DNA from: CAG-103 sp905215475
GTDB lineage: Bacteria; Bacillota; Clostridia; Oscillospirales; Oscillospiraceae
Direction of reading: 5' to 3'
NCBI GenBank assembly: GCA_905215475.1
Contig: CAJMPW010000004.1
Span: 124,001 to 188,000 of the forward strand
DNA: 64,000 nucleotides
Under the pieces are notes generated by a model. That model was not told where the DNA came from and made no database searches. It saw only the letters and a program-made list of their open reading frames with translations. The translations under genes and the position numbers were made by a program. Below, in pieces: positions 50,280 to 59,352 of the stretch (positions are counted from its first letter, which is position 1; every line of letters starts with the position of its first letter).

Positions 50280-51082
50280 GCGTTTCTGAGCCAGCGCACG
50301 ACGGAAAGCGCCGCGCGGTTGCCCTCTCCGACCGCCGCCGGGATCTGATAGGGCGCGCCGGTGCAGTCTCCGGCCGCAAAAACGCCCGGAATGCTCGCCG
50401 CGCAGTCATCGTCCACGACGATGTGACCGTTATCCGTCGCCAAGCCGGGCAGGAGCGTATCGGCTGCAAATCCCGCGCGCAGGATAAAGACGACATCCGC
50501 CGGTTCAGCCGTGCCGTCGACCACGAGCGTATCGGCGCGCTCGGCGCCGCGGATCTCAAAGCGGTGCTTTTTCCCGTCGTAATAGTGCACGTCGCAGCCG
50601 ATCTCGCGCAGGAAGTCGGCCTCTTCCGGCGCGTCCGCCGCGAGACCGATGACCGCCGCGCGCTTGCCGCGATAGAGCATCCCGTCACAGGTGGCGCAAT
50701 AGCTCACGCCGCGGCCGAGAAACTCCGCCTCGCCCGGAAACGTGCCGCGCTGGGCAATGCCGGTCGCCAGCAGCAGCGCCCTGCCCTCCGCGAATTCCTT
50801 GCCCGCCGAGACGCCGAACGTCTTGCCCAGCGGCATCGCCGAGAGCGCCCGCTCGCGCAAAAAGTCCGCGCCGAGGTCGCGCGCCTGCTGCGTCATGGTC
50901 TCGAGCAGCGCAGGGCCGGATACATCCGGCACGCCGGGATAGTTCGTGACACGGCCGGCTTTATGCAGCGCGCTGTCAGCCGCGCCGCCGCAGATCACGC
51001 ACACGGACAGGTTCCGGTTGCGCGCGGTCATAGCCGCCGACAGACCCGCGGGCCCGCCGCCGATGATGAGCAGATCGTACAT
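50276..51082 (-). CDS. Thioredoxin-reductase-like flavoprotein with reduced NADPH domain
   Basis: A 268-residue FAD protein of the thioredoxin reductase family. FAD site GGGPAG (8-13), redox pair C129ATC132 and C-terminal FAD site GVFAAGDC are intact. The NADPH domain (about 141-215) is only about 75 residues and has IGLAADAPEEAD where TrxB has the GGGNSAVEEA motif; the HRRD-type contact is also missing. That points to a pyridine-nucleotide-independent enzyme, like the ferredoxin-dependent flavin thioredoxin reductases of Clostridia, or a different electron donor. No thioredoxin gene adjoins it. Confidence 0.85.
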   Translation of the reverse strand: MYDLLIIGGGPAGLSAAMTARNRNLSVCVICGGAADSALHKAGRVTNYPGVPDVSGPALLETMTQQARDLGADFLRERALSAMPLGKTFGVSAGKEFAEGRALLLATGIAQRGTFPGEAEFLGRGVSYCATCDGMLYRGKRAAVIGLAADAPEEADFLREIGCDVHYYDGKKHRFEIRGAERADTLVVDGTAEPADVVFILRAGFAADTLLPGLATDNGHIVVDDDCAASIPGVFAAGDCTGAPYQIPAAVGEGNRAALSVVRWLRNA

Positions 51083-51137
51083 GGCTCATACCTCCGATTC
51101 GGTCGTTTTTACCCGATTATATATTTCTTTTTGGATA

Positions 51138-51166
51138 TTGTAAACAGAAAATGAATCGTGTATAAT
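51138..51166 (+). promoter_or_regulatory. Sigma-A promoter of glnS
   Basis: TTGTAA, 17-base spacer, TATAAT on the plus strand. Confidence 0.75.
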
Positions 51167-51218
51167 ACCTTTACGACTTTCTGAGCATCGCAAATTTATG
51201 TGGAGTTGAAAAAACACT

Positions 51219-52880
<1,662 letters not shown>

Positions 52881-52898
52881 ATGTAAATATTTATGATT

Positions 52899-52933
52899 TA
52901 TCCCTCCCGTTTGTCGCGGGAGGGATATTTTTT
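52899..52933 (+). terminator. Terminator of glnS
   Basis: ATCCCTCCCG facing CGGGAGGGAT, then TTTTTT on the plus strand. Confidence 0.9.
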
Positions 52934-52956
52934 GTGGCGAAATTGTGAATTTCTTA

Positions 52957-52985
52957 TTGACAACCGTCGCCCATGGTGGTATTTT
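52957..52985 (+). promoter_or_regulatory. Sigma-A promoter of pyrR-uracil permease
   Basis: TTGACA, 17-base spacer, TATTTT on the plus strand. Confidence 0.75.
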
Positions 52986-52991
52986 ACGCAG

Positions 52992-53135
52992 GATGATATT
53001 TTTAAGTCGGTACGAGATACCGGCAAGGTGTCACGGCCAATGAAATCACGATGGGAGCCTGCATGGGGTCTCCCTGCGCGCTGCCGCCTTGTCTGGACTC
53101 GGACAGGGCGTTTTTCTATGCACGGAGGCATCGCT
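52992..53135 (+). promoter_or_regulatory. pyrR leader with attenuator
   Basis: A leader of about 144 bases that ends in an intrinsic terminator (53085-53115: CGCCTTGTC/GACAGGGCG then TTTTT), 20 bases before pyrR. An upstream GGGAG...CTCCC hairpin (53054-53073) could be the PyrR-binding or competing stem. I do not find the canonical PyrR loop sequence (CNGNGAGG), so regulation by PyrR is inferred from context. Confidence 0.6.
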
Positions 53136-53693
53136 GTGGAGCTCAAATGCAAGGCGAAGATCATGGATGCGGCCGCGATCGACCGCACGCTCGTGCGCAT
53201 CGCGCATGAGATCCTCGAAAAGAACGACGGCACGGAAGATCTGTGCCTGATCGGCATCCACACGCGCGGTGTGCCGCTGGCGCGCAGGCTGGCCGCGAAC
53301 ATTGCGCGCATCGACGGTGTGCAGCTGCCGGTCGGTGAGCTGGACATCTCGCTCTACCGTGACGATCTGAGTCCGGCTGCGGATACGCCGGTGCTCAACC
53401 GCACCGATGTCCCCTTCCCGGTCGCGGGCAAGACCGTCGTGCTCATCGACGATGTCATCTATACCTGCCGCACGGCGCGTGCGGCGCTCGATGCCGTGAT
53501 GCGGCTCGGCCGTCCGGCGCGCATCCAGCTCTTTGCCCTGATCGACCGCGGCCACTCGGAGCTGCCGATCAAGGCCACCTACGTGGGCAAAAACATCCCG
53601 ACCGCCAAGAGCGAGATCGTGGCCGTCCGCCTGCAGGAGACGGACGGGGAAAACAGTGTCTGTATCCTCGAACGAGGAGATAGAATAGATTAA
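53136..53693 (+). CDS. pyrR: PyrR regulator / uracil phosphoribosyltransferase
   Basis: A 185-residue PRTase-fold protein: PRPP loop VVLIDDVIYTCRTARAA, plus GIHTRGVPLARRLA and LIDRGHSELPI. PyrR binds UMP-dependent to leader RNA of pyrimidine genes and has weak uracil phosphoribosyltransferase activity. GTG 53136 has GGAGG 7 bases upstream; the frame is open earlier without a start signal. Followed by uracil permease. Confidence 0.94.
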   Translation: MELKCKAKIMDAAAIDRTLVRIAHEILEKNDGTEDLCLIGIHTRGVPLARRLAANIARIDGVQLPVGELDISLYRDDLSPAADTPVLNRTDVPFPVAGKTVVLIDDVIYTCRTARAALDAVMRLGRPARIQLFALIDRGHSELPIKATYVGKNIPTAKSEIVAVRLQETDGENSVCILERGDRID

Positions 53694-53716
53694 ATTTTCA
53701 CGGGAGGAAAAAATCT

Positions 53717-55078
53717 ATGAGCAACAAATCCATCGGCAACGAGCCGGTGTACGACGCACGTACACTCGGCGCGCCCAGAATGTTCGTTCTGGGTCTCCAG
53801 CATATGTTCGCCATGTTCGGCGCGACCGTCCTCGTCCCGGCGCTGACCGGTCTCGACGTTGCGACGACGCTGCTGTTCGCCGGTCTCGGCACGCTGCTGT
53901 TCCACCTGCTGGCCAAGGGCAAGGTCCCGGCCTTCCTCGGCAGCTCGTTTGCCTTCATCGGCGGCTATAACGCCGTGCGCACCATCGGCACGAACCCGGA
54001 CGGCTCTGCGATCTATAACAATGACCTGCTGGCCTACGCTTGCTTCGGCGTCGCCATTGCGGGCCTGATGTACGTGATCCTGTCGACCCTGTTCAAGGTC
54101 TTTGGCGTCAAGAAGGTCATGCGCTACTTCCCGCCGATCGTCACCGGCCCGATCATCATCGCCATCGGCCTGACGCTGTCCTCCTCCGCCATCACCAACT
54201 GCCGTGCCAACTGGCTCATCGCCATCGTTGCGATCCTCATCGTCATCGGCTTCAATATGTGGGGCAAGGGCATGGCCAAGATCATCCCGATCCTGCTCGG
54301 CGTGCTCGGCTCTTACATCTTTGCCATCATCATCGACCCCGCGGAGCGCGCCTCCGTCGCCGCCGCCGTCAGCAGCGCCAAGTGGTTCGGCCTGCCGATC
54401 GTGTGGAAAAACAGCGTGTTCCATCTCTTCGCGGGCGAGGTCGACAGCGGCATGCTCTGGTCTGCCGTGCTGACGATCGTGCCGCTGTCTCTGGCCACCA
54501 TGGTCGAGCACATCGGCGACATCTGCGCCATCTCCTCCACCTGCGGCAAGAACTACATGGTCGACCCCGGCTTCCACCGCACCCTGCTCGGTGACGGTCT
54601 GGCCACCACGCTCGCTTCTCTCTTCGGCGCTCCGGCCAACACCACCTACGGCGAGAACACCGGCGTGCTCGCCCTGTCCCGCGTCTACGATCCGCGCGTG
54701 ATCCGCATCGCCGCCTGCATCGCCATCGTCGTGTCCTTCTGCCCGAAGTTCGCCGCGCTCGTGTCCGCCATGCCGACGGCCACCATCGGCGGCGTGTCCC
54801 TCGTGCTCTACGGCATGATCTCCGCCGTCGGCGTGCGCAACGTCGTCGAGAACAAGGTCGACTTCACCAACACCCGCAACGTCATCATCGCAGCGCTCAT
54901 CCTTGTGCTCGCCATCGGCATCACCTACTCCGGCAGCATCCAGATCGGCGTTGTGTCCCTGTCGGGTCTGGCTGTCGCCTCCATCGTCGGCATCCTGCTC
55001 AACGCCATCCTGCCCGGCAAGGACTACACCTTCGAGCAGAACGATCAGGGCGCGACCTCCGTGGACTTCAAGGTCTGA
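53717..55078 (+). CDS. uraA: Uracil permease
   Basis: A 453-residue nucleobase:cation symporter-2 protein with about 14 spans. Family signatures: GLQHMFAMFGATVLVP, FLGSSFAFIGGY, EHIGDICAIS and GAPANTTYGENTGVLA. It takes up uracil. It lies 23 bases after pyrR with GGGAGG before ATG 53717, matching the pyrR-pyrP arrangement. The last base run before the stop encodes a short polar tail. Confidence 0.94.
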   Translation: MSNKSIGNEPVYDARTLGAPRMFVLGLQHMFAMFGATVLVPALTGLDVATTLLFAGLGTLLFHLLAKGKVPAFLGSSFAFIGGYNAVRTIGTNPDGSAIYNNDLLAYACFGVAIAGLMYVILSTLFKVFGVKKVMRYFPPIVTGPIIIAIGLTLSSSAITNCRANWLIAIVAILIVIGFNMWGKGMAKIIPILLGVLGSYIFAIIIDPAERASVAAAVSSAKWFGLPIVWKNSVFHLFAGEVDSGMLWSAVLTIVPLSLATMVEHIGDICAISSTCGKNYMVDPGFHRTLLGDGLATTLASLFGAPANTTYGENTGVLALSRVYDPRVIRIAACIAIVVSFCPKFAALVSAMPTATIGGVSLVLYGMISAVGVRNVVENKVDFTNTRNVIIAALILVLAIGITYSGSIQIGVVSLSGLAVASIVGILLNAILPGKDYTFEQNDQGATSVDFKV

Positions 55079-55102
55079 TCGCAGCACGATCAATAGTATT
55101 CG

Positions 55103-55139
55103 TAAAGGCCGCCGCAGCAGCTCGCTGCGGCGGCCTTTG
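55103..55139 (+). terminator. Terminator of pyrR-uraA
   Basis: AAAGGCCGCCGCAGC facing GCTGCGGCGGCCTTT across a 5-base loop, 25 bases past the permease stop. Confidence 0.85.
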
Positions 55140-55335
55140 AGACTGTCAAAAAGTATTACTTTTTGACAAAGGGGGCTGCGGCCTGACTGCAGCGCACTCA
55201 CCGGCCGCCGGAGGCGGCCGGCTCGCACGTTTGCAGGCCGAGAAGTATTTTCTTCGCCGCACATGTCGCCGAAGAAAATGATTGGACTTTCTTTCGCCGC
55301 GCCGGCGGCGAAACTCTACGAGGTTCTTTGACAAG
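55140..55335 (-). repeat. Copy B of a dispersed palindromic repeat element
   Basis: About 195 bases of dense inverted repeats between two terminators. 55144-55168 is TGTCAAAAAGT-ATT-ACTTTTTGACA; about 55200-55225 is a GCCGCC/GGCGGC stem; 55249-55280 has TTTTCTTCG facing CGAAGAAAA; 55280-55331 matches the repeat at 28829-28878 in inverse orientation. The minus strand can be read as a peptide (SKNLVEFRRRRGER) that also appears at copy A, but no ribosome site or coding signal supports a gene. Confidence 0.65.
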
Positions 55336-55337
55336 CA

Positions 55338-55375
55338 GAAAAGCCGCCGCAGCGCAATGCTGCGGCGGTCTTTTG
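55338..55375 (+). terminator. Second terminator-like hairpin
   Basis: AAAAGCCGCCGCAGC facing GCTGCGGCGGTCTTTT, very similar in sequence to the terminator at 55103. It lies at the right edge of the repeat element. Confidence 0.65.
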
Positions 55376-55437
55376 CTTTGCGCTTCGCCGAGCTACGCGA
55401 TTGTTAAATTTGTGTCCGGTTTTTTCCAAAAAATCAG

Positions 55438-55466
55438 TTGTAGTTTCTGAAAAAATGCGTTATCAT
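55438..55466 (+). promoter_or_regulatory. Promoter of the aminotransferase gene
   Basis: TTGTAG, 17-base spacer, TATCAT on the plus strand, 56 bases before the ATG. Confidence 0.6.
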
Positions 55467-55522
55467 GAATTTGCTTAGGAGCAAAAAGAAACAAGAAATA
55501 TCCATAAAAACGGAGGAGCAAC

Positions 55523-56713
55523 ATGAAATTTTCCAGCAAAATCGAAAAGTGCGGCCTCTCGCCCATGCGCAAATTCGCGCCCTACGCAAACGAGGCGGCA
55601 AAAAAAGGGAAGAAACTCTACCACCTGAACATTGGTCAGCCCGATATCGCCACGCCCGCGGCCTATTTTGACGCCGTCAAGAACTTCAGCCAGCCGGTGC
55701 TGGCCTACGCCCCGTCCGACGGTGTGCCGGAGATGATCGACGCCGTCGTCAACTACTACGGTAAGATCGATGCACCCATCACCAACAAGCAGGTACTCAT
55801 CACCACCGGCGGCAGCGAGGCGCTGCAGATCGCGCTCAGCTGCATTCTGGACGATGGCGATGAGATCATCATCCCCGAGCCGTTCTACCCGAACTACACC
55901 ACGTTCGTCACGCTCACCGGCGCGACCATCCGCCCCATCACCACGACGCCGGAGGAAAACTACAAGTTTGCCATCCGCGAGCGCGTCGAGGCCTGCATCA
56001 ACGAGCACACCCGTGCCATCCTCTTCACCAACCCCGGCAACCCGACCGGCACCATCCTCACCGAGGAAGAGCTCAAGCTCATGGCCGACATCGCCAGAGA
56101 GCACGACCTGTTCATCATCGGCGACGAGGTGTACCGCGAGTTTGTCTACGGCGGTGAGAAGCTCATGAGCCTGCTGCAGCTTGAGGGCTACGAGGACAAC
56201 GTTGTCGTCGTTGACTCCGTGTCCAAGCGCTTCAGTGCCTGCGGCGCGCGCATCGGCTGCATGATCACGCGCAACCAGGCGCTGTACAACAACGCCATGA
56301 AGTGGTGCCAGGGCCGTCTGTGCGCCTCCACGATCGACCAGGTCGCCTCCGCCGCGCTCTACACCGTCGGCTCTGAATACTTCGATGCCGTGCGCACCGA
56401 GTATAAGGCACGCCGCGACACCCTCGTCGAGGGGCTCAAGAAGATCCCCGGCGTCATCTACTCCGAGCCGAAGGGCGCGTTCTACGTCATGGCCAAGCTC
56501 CCCGTGGACGATGCCGAGAAGTTCCAGCTGTTCATGCTCGAGGAGTTTGACGACAACGGCGACACGCTCATGTTCACCCCGGCCGAGAGCTTCTACAAGA
56601 CGCCGCACACCGGCGTCAACGAGATCCGCATGGCCTACGTCATCAATCAGGACGCCCTCAAGCGCTCCATGGAACTGCTGGCCAAGGGCATCGAAGCCTA
56701 TAACAGCAAGTAA
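55523..56713 (+). CDS. Class I pyridoxal-phosphate aminotransferase
   Basis: A 396-residue fold-type I aminotransferase of the aspartate aminotransferase superfamily. PLP Lys235 is in SVSKRFSACGARIG, with NPGNPTG, GDEVYREFVYGG and the substrate-carboxylate Arg near the C-terminus (NEIRMAYV). Probably uses aspartate, an aromatic or another neutral amino acid; the subclass is not clear. GGAGGAG precedes ATG 55523. Single-gene unit. Confidence 0.9.
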   Translation: MKFSSKIEKCGLSPMRKFAPYANEAAKKGKKLYHLNIGQPDIATPAAYFDAVKNFSQPVLAYAPSDGVPEMIDAVVNYYGKIDAPITNKQVLITTGGSEALQIALSCILDDGDEIIIPEPFYPNYTTFVTLTGATIRPITTTPEENYKFAIRERVEACINEHTRAILFTNPGNPTGTILTEEELKLMADIAREHDLFIIGDEVYREFVYGGEKLMSLLQLEGYEDNVVVVDSVSKRFSACGARIGCMITRNQALYNNAMKWCQGRLCASTIDQVASAALYTVGSEYFDAVRTEYKARRDTLVEGLKKIPGVIYSEPKGAFYVMAKLPVDDAEKFQLFMLEEFDDNGDTLMFTPAESFYKTPHTGVNEIRMAYVINQDALKRSMELLAKGIEAYNSK

Positions 56714-56724
56714 GCACACGCGCA

Positions 56725-56760
56725 AAAAACCGTCCGTTCCCGGTGGGAACGGACGGTTTT
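56725..56760. terminator. Bidirectional terminator
   Basis: AAAACCGTCCGTTCC facing GGAACGGACGGTTTT across a 4-base loop. Confidence 0.88.
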
Positions 56761-56770
56761 GCTATCGGCG

Positions 56771-57649
56771 TCAGGCTTTTGGCCGCCGCTTGAGATTGAG
56801 CAGCACGACCGCCGAGAGCACGCACACACAGCCGAGGGCGCTCAGCGGCGTGAGCGTCTCGTGAAACACGAAGATGCCCACGAGCGTCGCCACGACCGGT
56901 TCAAACGAGGCGAGGATGGACGCCTTGCCCGTCTCGAGCCCCGTGAGACCGTAGGTATAGAGCAGATACGGCAGGTAGCACGTGACAATGCCGAGCGCCG
57001 CGCACAGACCGAAGCCCTGCCACGATGCGAACATCACGCCCAGCGGCTGCGCCGCGCCCCAGAGGATCGCCGCGCCGACCGTGGTCAGCAGGCAGGAGTA
57101 GAAATTGACGGTGCTGCTCGAATAGCCGCGGTCGAGCGCACAGCGGGCGAAAATGCTGTAGAGCGCGTAGCCGAAGCCCGCGCCAAGCCCGTAGAGCACG
57201 CCGAGCACCGAGAGCCGATGCGTCCCGCCGACAAGCGACACCAGACAGCACCCAGCAAACGCCAACACGAGCGCAAGGAGCTTTGGCGCGGTGATGCGCT
57301 CATGAAACAAAAGCAGCGACAGCACCATGACGATCGACGGCGCGGTATACAGCAGCACGGCCGCCGTGGACAGGTCCATGATCGTGATGGCCCGAAAATA
57401 GCAATATGTAAAAAAGAGCAGGCTGCAGATGCCCGTGCCGAAAAAGCACCAGAAATCCCGCAGCCGGATGCGAAACTGCTTCGGATCGCGCACAAGGATC
57501 GTCACGCCGAACAGCAGCGCGGCGACGCCGCAGCGCAGCAGGATTGCGCCCGTTGCGTCCACGCCGCAAGCCGCCAGCGTGCGCGTGAACAGTCCCATCA
57601 GCCCCCAAAGGCAGCCAGCGGCAAGGACAGACGCCGTATATTTGCGCAT
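56771..57649 (-). CDS. EamA/DMT-family transporter
   Basis: A 292-residue ten-span transporter with two EamA repeats (about 8-138 and 148-288; WGLMGLFTR in the first). These export or import small metabolites such as amino acids. ATG 57649 is behind GGAGGG. It has its own promoter and stands alone. Substrate unknown. Confidence 0.87.
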   Translation of the reverse strand: MRKYTASVLAAGCLWGLMGLFTRTLAACGVDATGAILLRCGVAALLFGVTILVRDPKQFRIRLRDFWCFFGTGICSLLFFTYCYFRAITIMDLSTAAVLLYTAPSIVMVLSLLLFHERITAPKLLALVLAFAGCCLVSLVGGTHRLSVLGVLYGLGAGFGYALYSIFARCALDRGYSSSTVNFYSCLLTTVGAAILWGAAQPLGVMFASWQGFGLCAALGIVTCYLPYLLYTYGLTGLETGKASILASFEPVVATLVGIFVFHETLTPLSALGCVCVLSAVVLLNLKRRPKA

Positions 57650-57682
57650 CGCGCAACCCTCCGTACAGATATTTTCGTGTGG

Positions 57683-57711
57683 ATGATAGCAGGTTTTCAG
57701 GCGGTTGTCAA
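57683..57711 (-). promoter_or_regulatory. Sigma-A promoter of the EamA gene
   Basis: TTGACA, 17-base spacer, TATCAT on the minus strand. Confidence 0.75.
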
Positions 57712-57753
57712 TTTGCACGGAGCTCATTTTGCGCGGCATTTTTGTTTGCCCAC

Positions 57754-57782
57754 TTGTCAAGCCGCAGCGGCTGTGATAAGAT
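57754..57782 (+). promoter_or_regulatory. Sigma-A promoter of tRNA-Leu
   Basis: TTGTCA, 17-base spacer, TAAGAT on the plus strand, about 110 bases before the tRNA. An AGCGGCGG/CCGCCGCT hairpin lies in between (57864-57884). Confidence 0.6.
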
Positions 57783-57892
57783 GAGTCTGCTGCAAATGCG
57801 GCGCGCGGGCAAAGTGATCTGCTCCGCTTCGGGAACCTCCCCGTGGAAAAATAGAGGCTTATGAGCGGCGGCCACCCCGCCGCTTTCTGTTT

Positions 57893-57976
57893 GCGCCTGT
57901 GATGGAATTGGTAGACATGCGAGATTTAGGTTCTCGTGCTTTCAGCGTGTGGGTTCGAGTCCCTTCAGGCGCACCA
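57893..57976 (+). tRNA. tRNA-Leu, anticodon TAG
   Basis: Acceptor GCGCCTG/CAGGCGC, D-arm with TGGTAGACA, anticodon stem CGAGA/TCTCG with loop TTTAGGT (anticodon TAG), T-arm GGGTTCGAGTCCC, encoded CCA. It reads CUA and CUG-type leucine codons. Confidence 0.94.
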
Positions 57977-58017
57977 CGCCTCCGGCAGCCGATGTATCGG
58001 CCGCCGGGGGCGTTTTT
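57977..58017 (+). terminator. tRNA-Leu terminator
   Basis: CGCC-TCCGGC-AGCCGA pairs with TCGGC-CGCCGG-GGGCG, then TTTTTG, directly after the CCA end. Confidence 0.85.
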
Positions 58018-58085
58018 GCTTTTGGGGGAACCTTTGTACTGTGCGGCCGTCTGACCATACAACAATATAGAAAGGCGGCCTGACC

Positions 58086-58595
58086 ATGAAACGATCTCGA
58101 CTCCTCCCCGCACTGCTCCTCGCGCTGCTGATGCTCCTCCCCGCCGGCTGCGGCACGCAGACCACGGGCGCACCGCAGCAAACGCCCACGCCCACCGAGA
58201 CCGCGACCGTATCCGGCGCTGCCGGAACGCTGCGTGTGCAGGTTCCGGACAGCTGGAACTATGAGATCTGCCCCGAAGGGACACTCGACGGCTCGGAAAC
58301 CGACTTCGGCATAAAGCTCTGGCCGGGCAGCAGCTCGGACAGCTGTGTGCAGCTGTACTGGTCGGACAGCTTCGGCGTGTGCGGCACGGGACTGAAGGAA
58401 GAATCGCTGACGCTCGCCGGAGACAGCGTCTCCGCCGGGTATTATGACGGCGACAAAAACTGGACCTTCCTCAGCTATCAGGGAAAAAACAGCGGTGTCT
58501 ACGCATGGACCGACCCGAATGCGCCGTGGTTCGCGGCGCAGGGTGAGCAGGTGCTCGCCGTGCTCGACACGGTCGAATGGGAACCGGCAGCATAA
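58086..58595 (+). CDS. Small hypothetical lipoprotein
   Basis: A 169-residue exported lipoprotein: signal peptide with lipobox LPAGC (Cys22), Thr/Pro linker to about 45, then a compact beta-rich domain (LRVQVPDSWNYEICPEG start). No known family recognised. AAAGGCGG precedes ATG 58086. Promoter uncertain. Confidence 0.72.
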   Translation: MKRSRLLPALLLALLMLLPAGCGTQTTGAPQQTPTPTETATVSGAAGTLRVQVPDSWNYEICPEGTLDGSETDFGIKLWPGSSSDSCVQLYWSDSFGVCGTGLKEESLTLAGDSVSAGYYDGDKNWTFLSYQGKNSGVYAWTDPNAPWFAAQGEQVLAVLDTVEWEPAA

Positions 58596-58619
58596 ATAGA
58601 ATCATGAGAGAAAAGCACA

Positions 58620-58648
58620 CCCCGCAGCAGAGCTTCTGCTGCGGGGCG
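58620..58648 (+). terminator. Terminator of the lipoprotein gene
   Basis: CCCCGCAGCAGA facing TCTGCTGCGGGG with a 3-base loop; short T-rich tail. Confidence 0.65.
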
Positions 58649-58733
58649 ATTCTTGTAATATGTTATTTTGCCTTATTTCACCGCGGCCGCGCCTACCTCG
58701 GGCCGTACGGGAATGCCGGAGTCACTCACTGTC

Positions 58734-59162
58734 TCAATATTCGAAACCGTCTGTGCAGTTCATTTCATCCAGCGTGTATTGGTCAACACTCCACTCCACA
58801 ATCAAACCATCTACTTCCCACCGCGTGGAATTATCCTGCCGGAAAACCTCGACGGCAAGTCGAGCGTCACCTTCATTTTTAAATACACCGAGGTTCCGGC
58901 TATATTCAAATTCATATTCCGCATCGTGAATGTAGACATTGGCCAGATAAACGAGCACCGCATGCTCTTCCACTTCGTGCGCAAAAACGACAAATCCGTT
59001 GGGATAATCACAAAAACCGGGAATGCTGCGATACTTTTCGATTGCTGCTGCCACCCGCTCCGCCGACGAAAAGCAGCCGAGCATCGCGCAATCCCCGTAG
59101 TGGAAGCGGCCATCCGCCAGCGTTTCCGCCCCGTGCATGTGCACCAATTCATAAATTTTCAT
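58734..59162 (-). CDS. Small orphan protein, DUF7336-like
   Basis: A 142-residue soluble protein opening MKIYELVHMHG, with SSAERVAAAIEKYRSIPGFCDYPNGFVVFAHEVEE, which resembles small proteins carrying the uncharacterised DUF7336 domain (…PGFCDYPxGF…). The rest is acidic and unrecognised. ATG 59162 is chosen over the long upstream frame, which has no ribosome site. Function unknown; immunity-type proteins have similar size and composition, but there is no partner. Confidence 0.65.
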   Translation of the reverse strand: MKIYELVHMHGAETLADGRFHYGDCAMLGCFSSAERVAAAIEKYRSIPGFCDYPNGFVVFAHEVEEHAVLVYLANVYIHDAEYEFEYSRNLGVFKNEGDARLAVEVFRQDNSTRWEVDGLIVEWSVDQYTLDEMNCTDGFEY

Positions 59163-59222
59163 CTGTCGTTTTCTCCATGACTTCTGTGATCTCCGCAAGC
59201 AGAATTTCTGCGCGGCACTGCC

Positions 59223-59251
59223 ATGATAGCAGGCGTGCGAAAACCTGTCAA
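59223..59251 (-). promoter_or_regulatory. Sigma-A promoter of the orphan gene
   Basis: TTGACA, 17-base spacer, TATCAT on the minus strand, 60 bases before its start. Confidence 0.75.
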
Positions 59252-59306
59252 CACGCCAGTGCAGCGGTCGATAAAGGCTCCATAAGGCATGTATCTCACG
59301 TATTTG

Positions 59307-59346
59307 CAAAAACACCTCGCAGCGGCAAGTGCTGCTGTGAGGTGTC
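59307..59346 (-). terminator. Terminator of the YkvI-type gene
   Basis: On the minus strand ACACCTCACAGCAGCA pairs with TGCCGCTGCGAGGTGT (a few wobbles), followed by TTTTTG. Confidence 0.75.
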
Positions 59347-59352
59347 TCTTTG

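Noticed and set aside
47322..50348. A frame open for about 1000 codons antisense to valS
   Set aside because: Same codon-bias artefact; it also runs across the valS terminator and T-box, which are firm RNA signals on the other strand.
55146..55334. Minus-strand peptide starting MSKNLVEFRRRRGER, similar in sequence to a plus-strand peptide near 28825
   Set aside because: The likeness comes from the DNA repeat itself; no translation signals at either copy.
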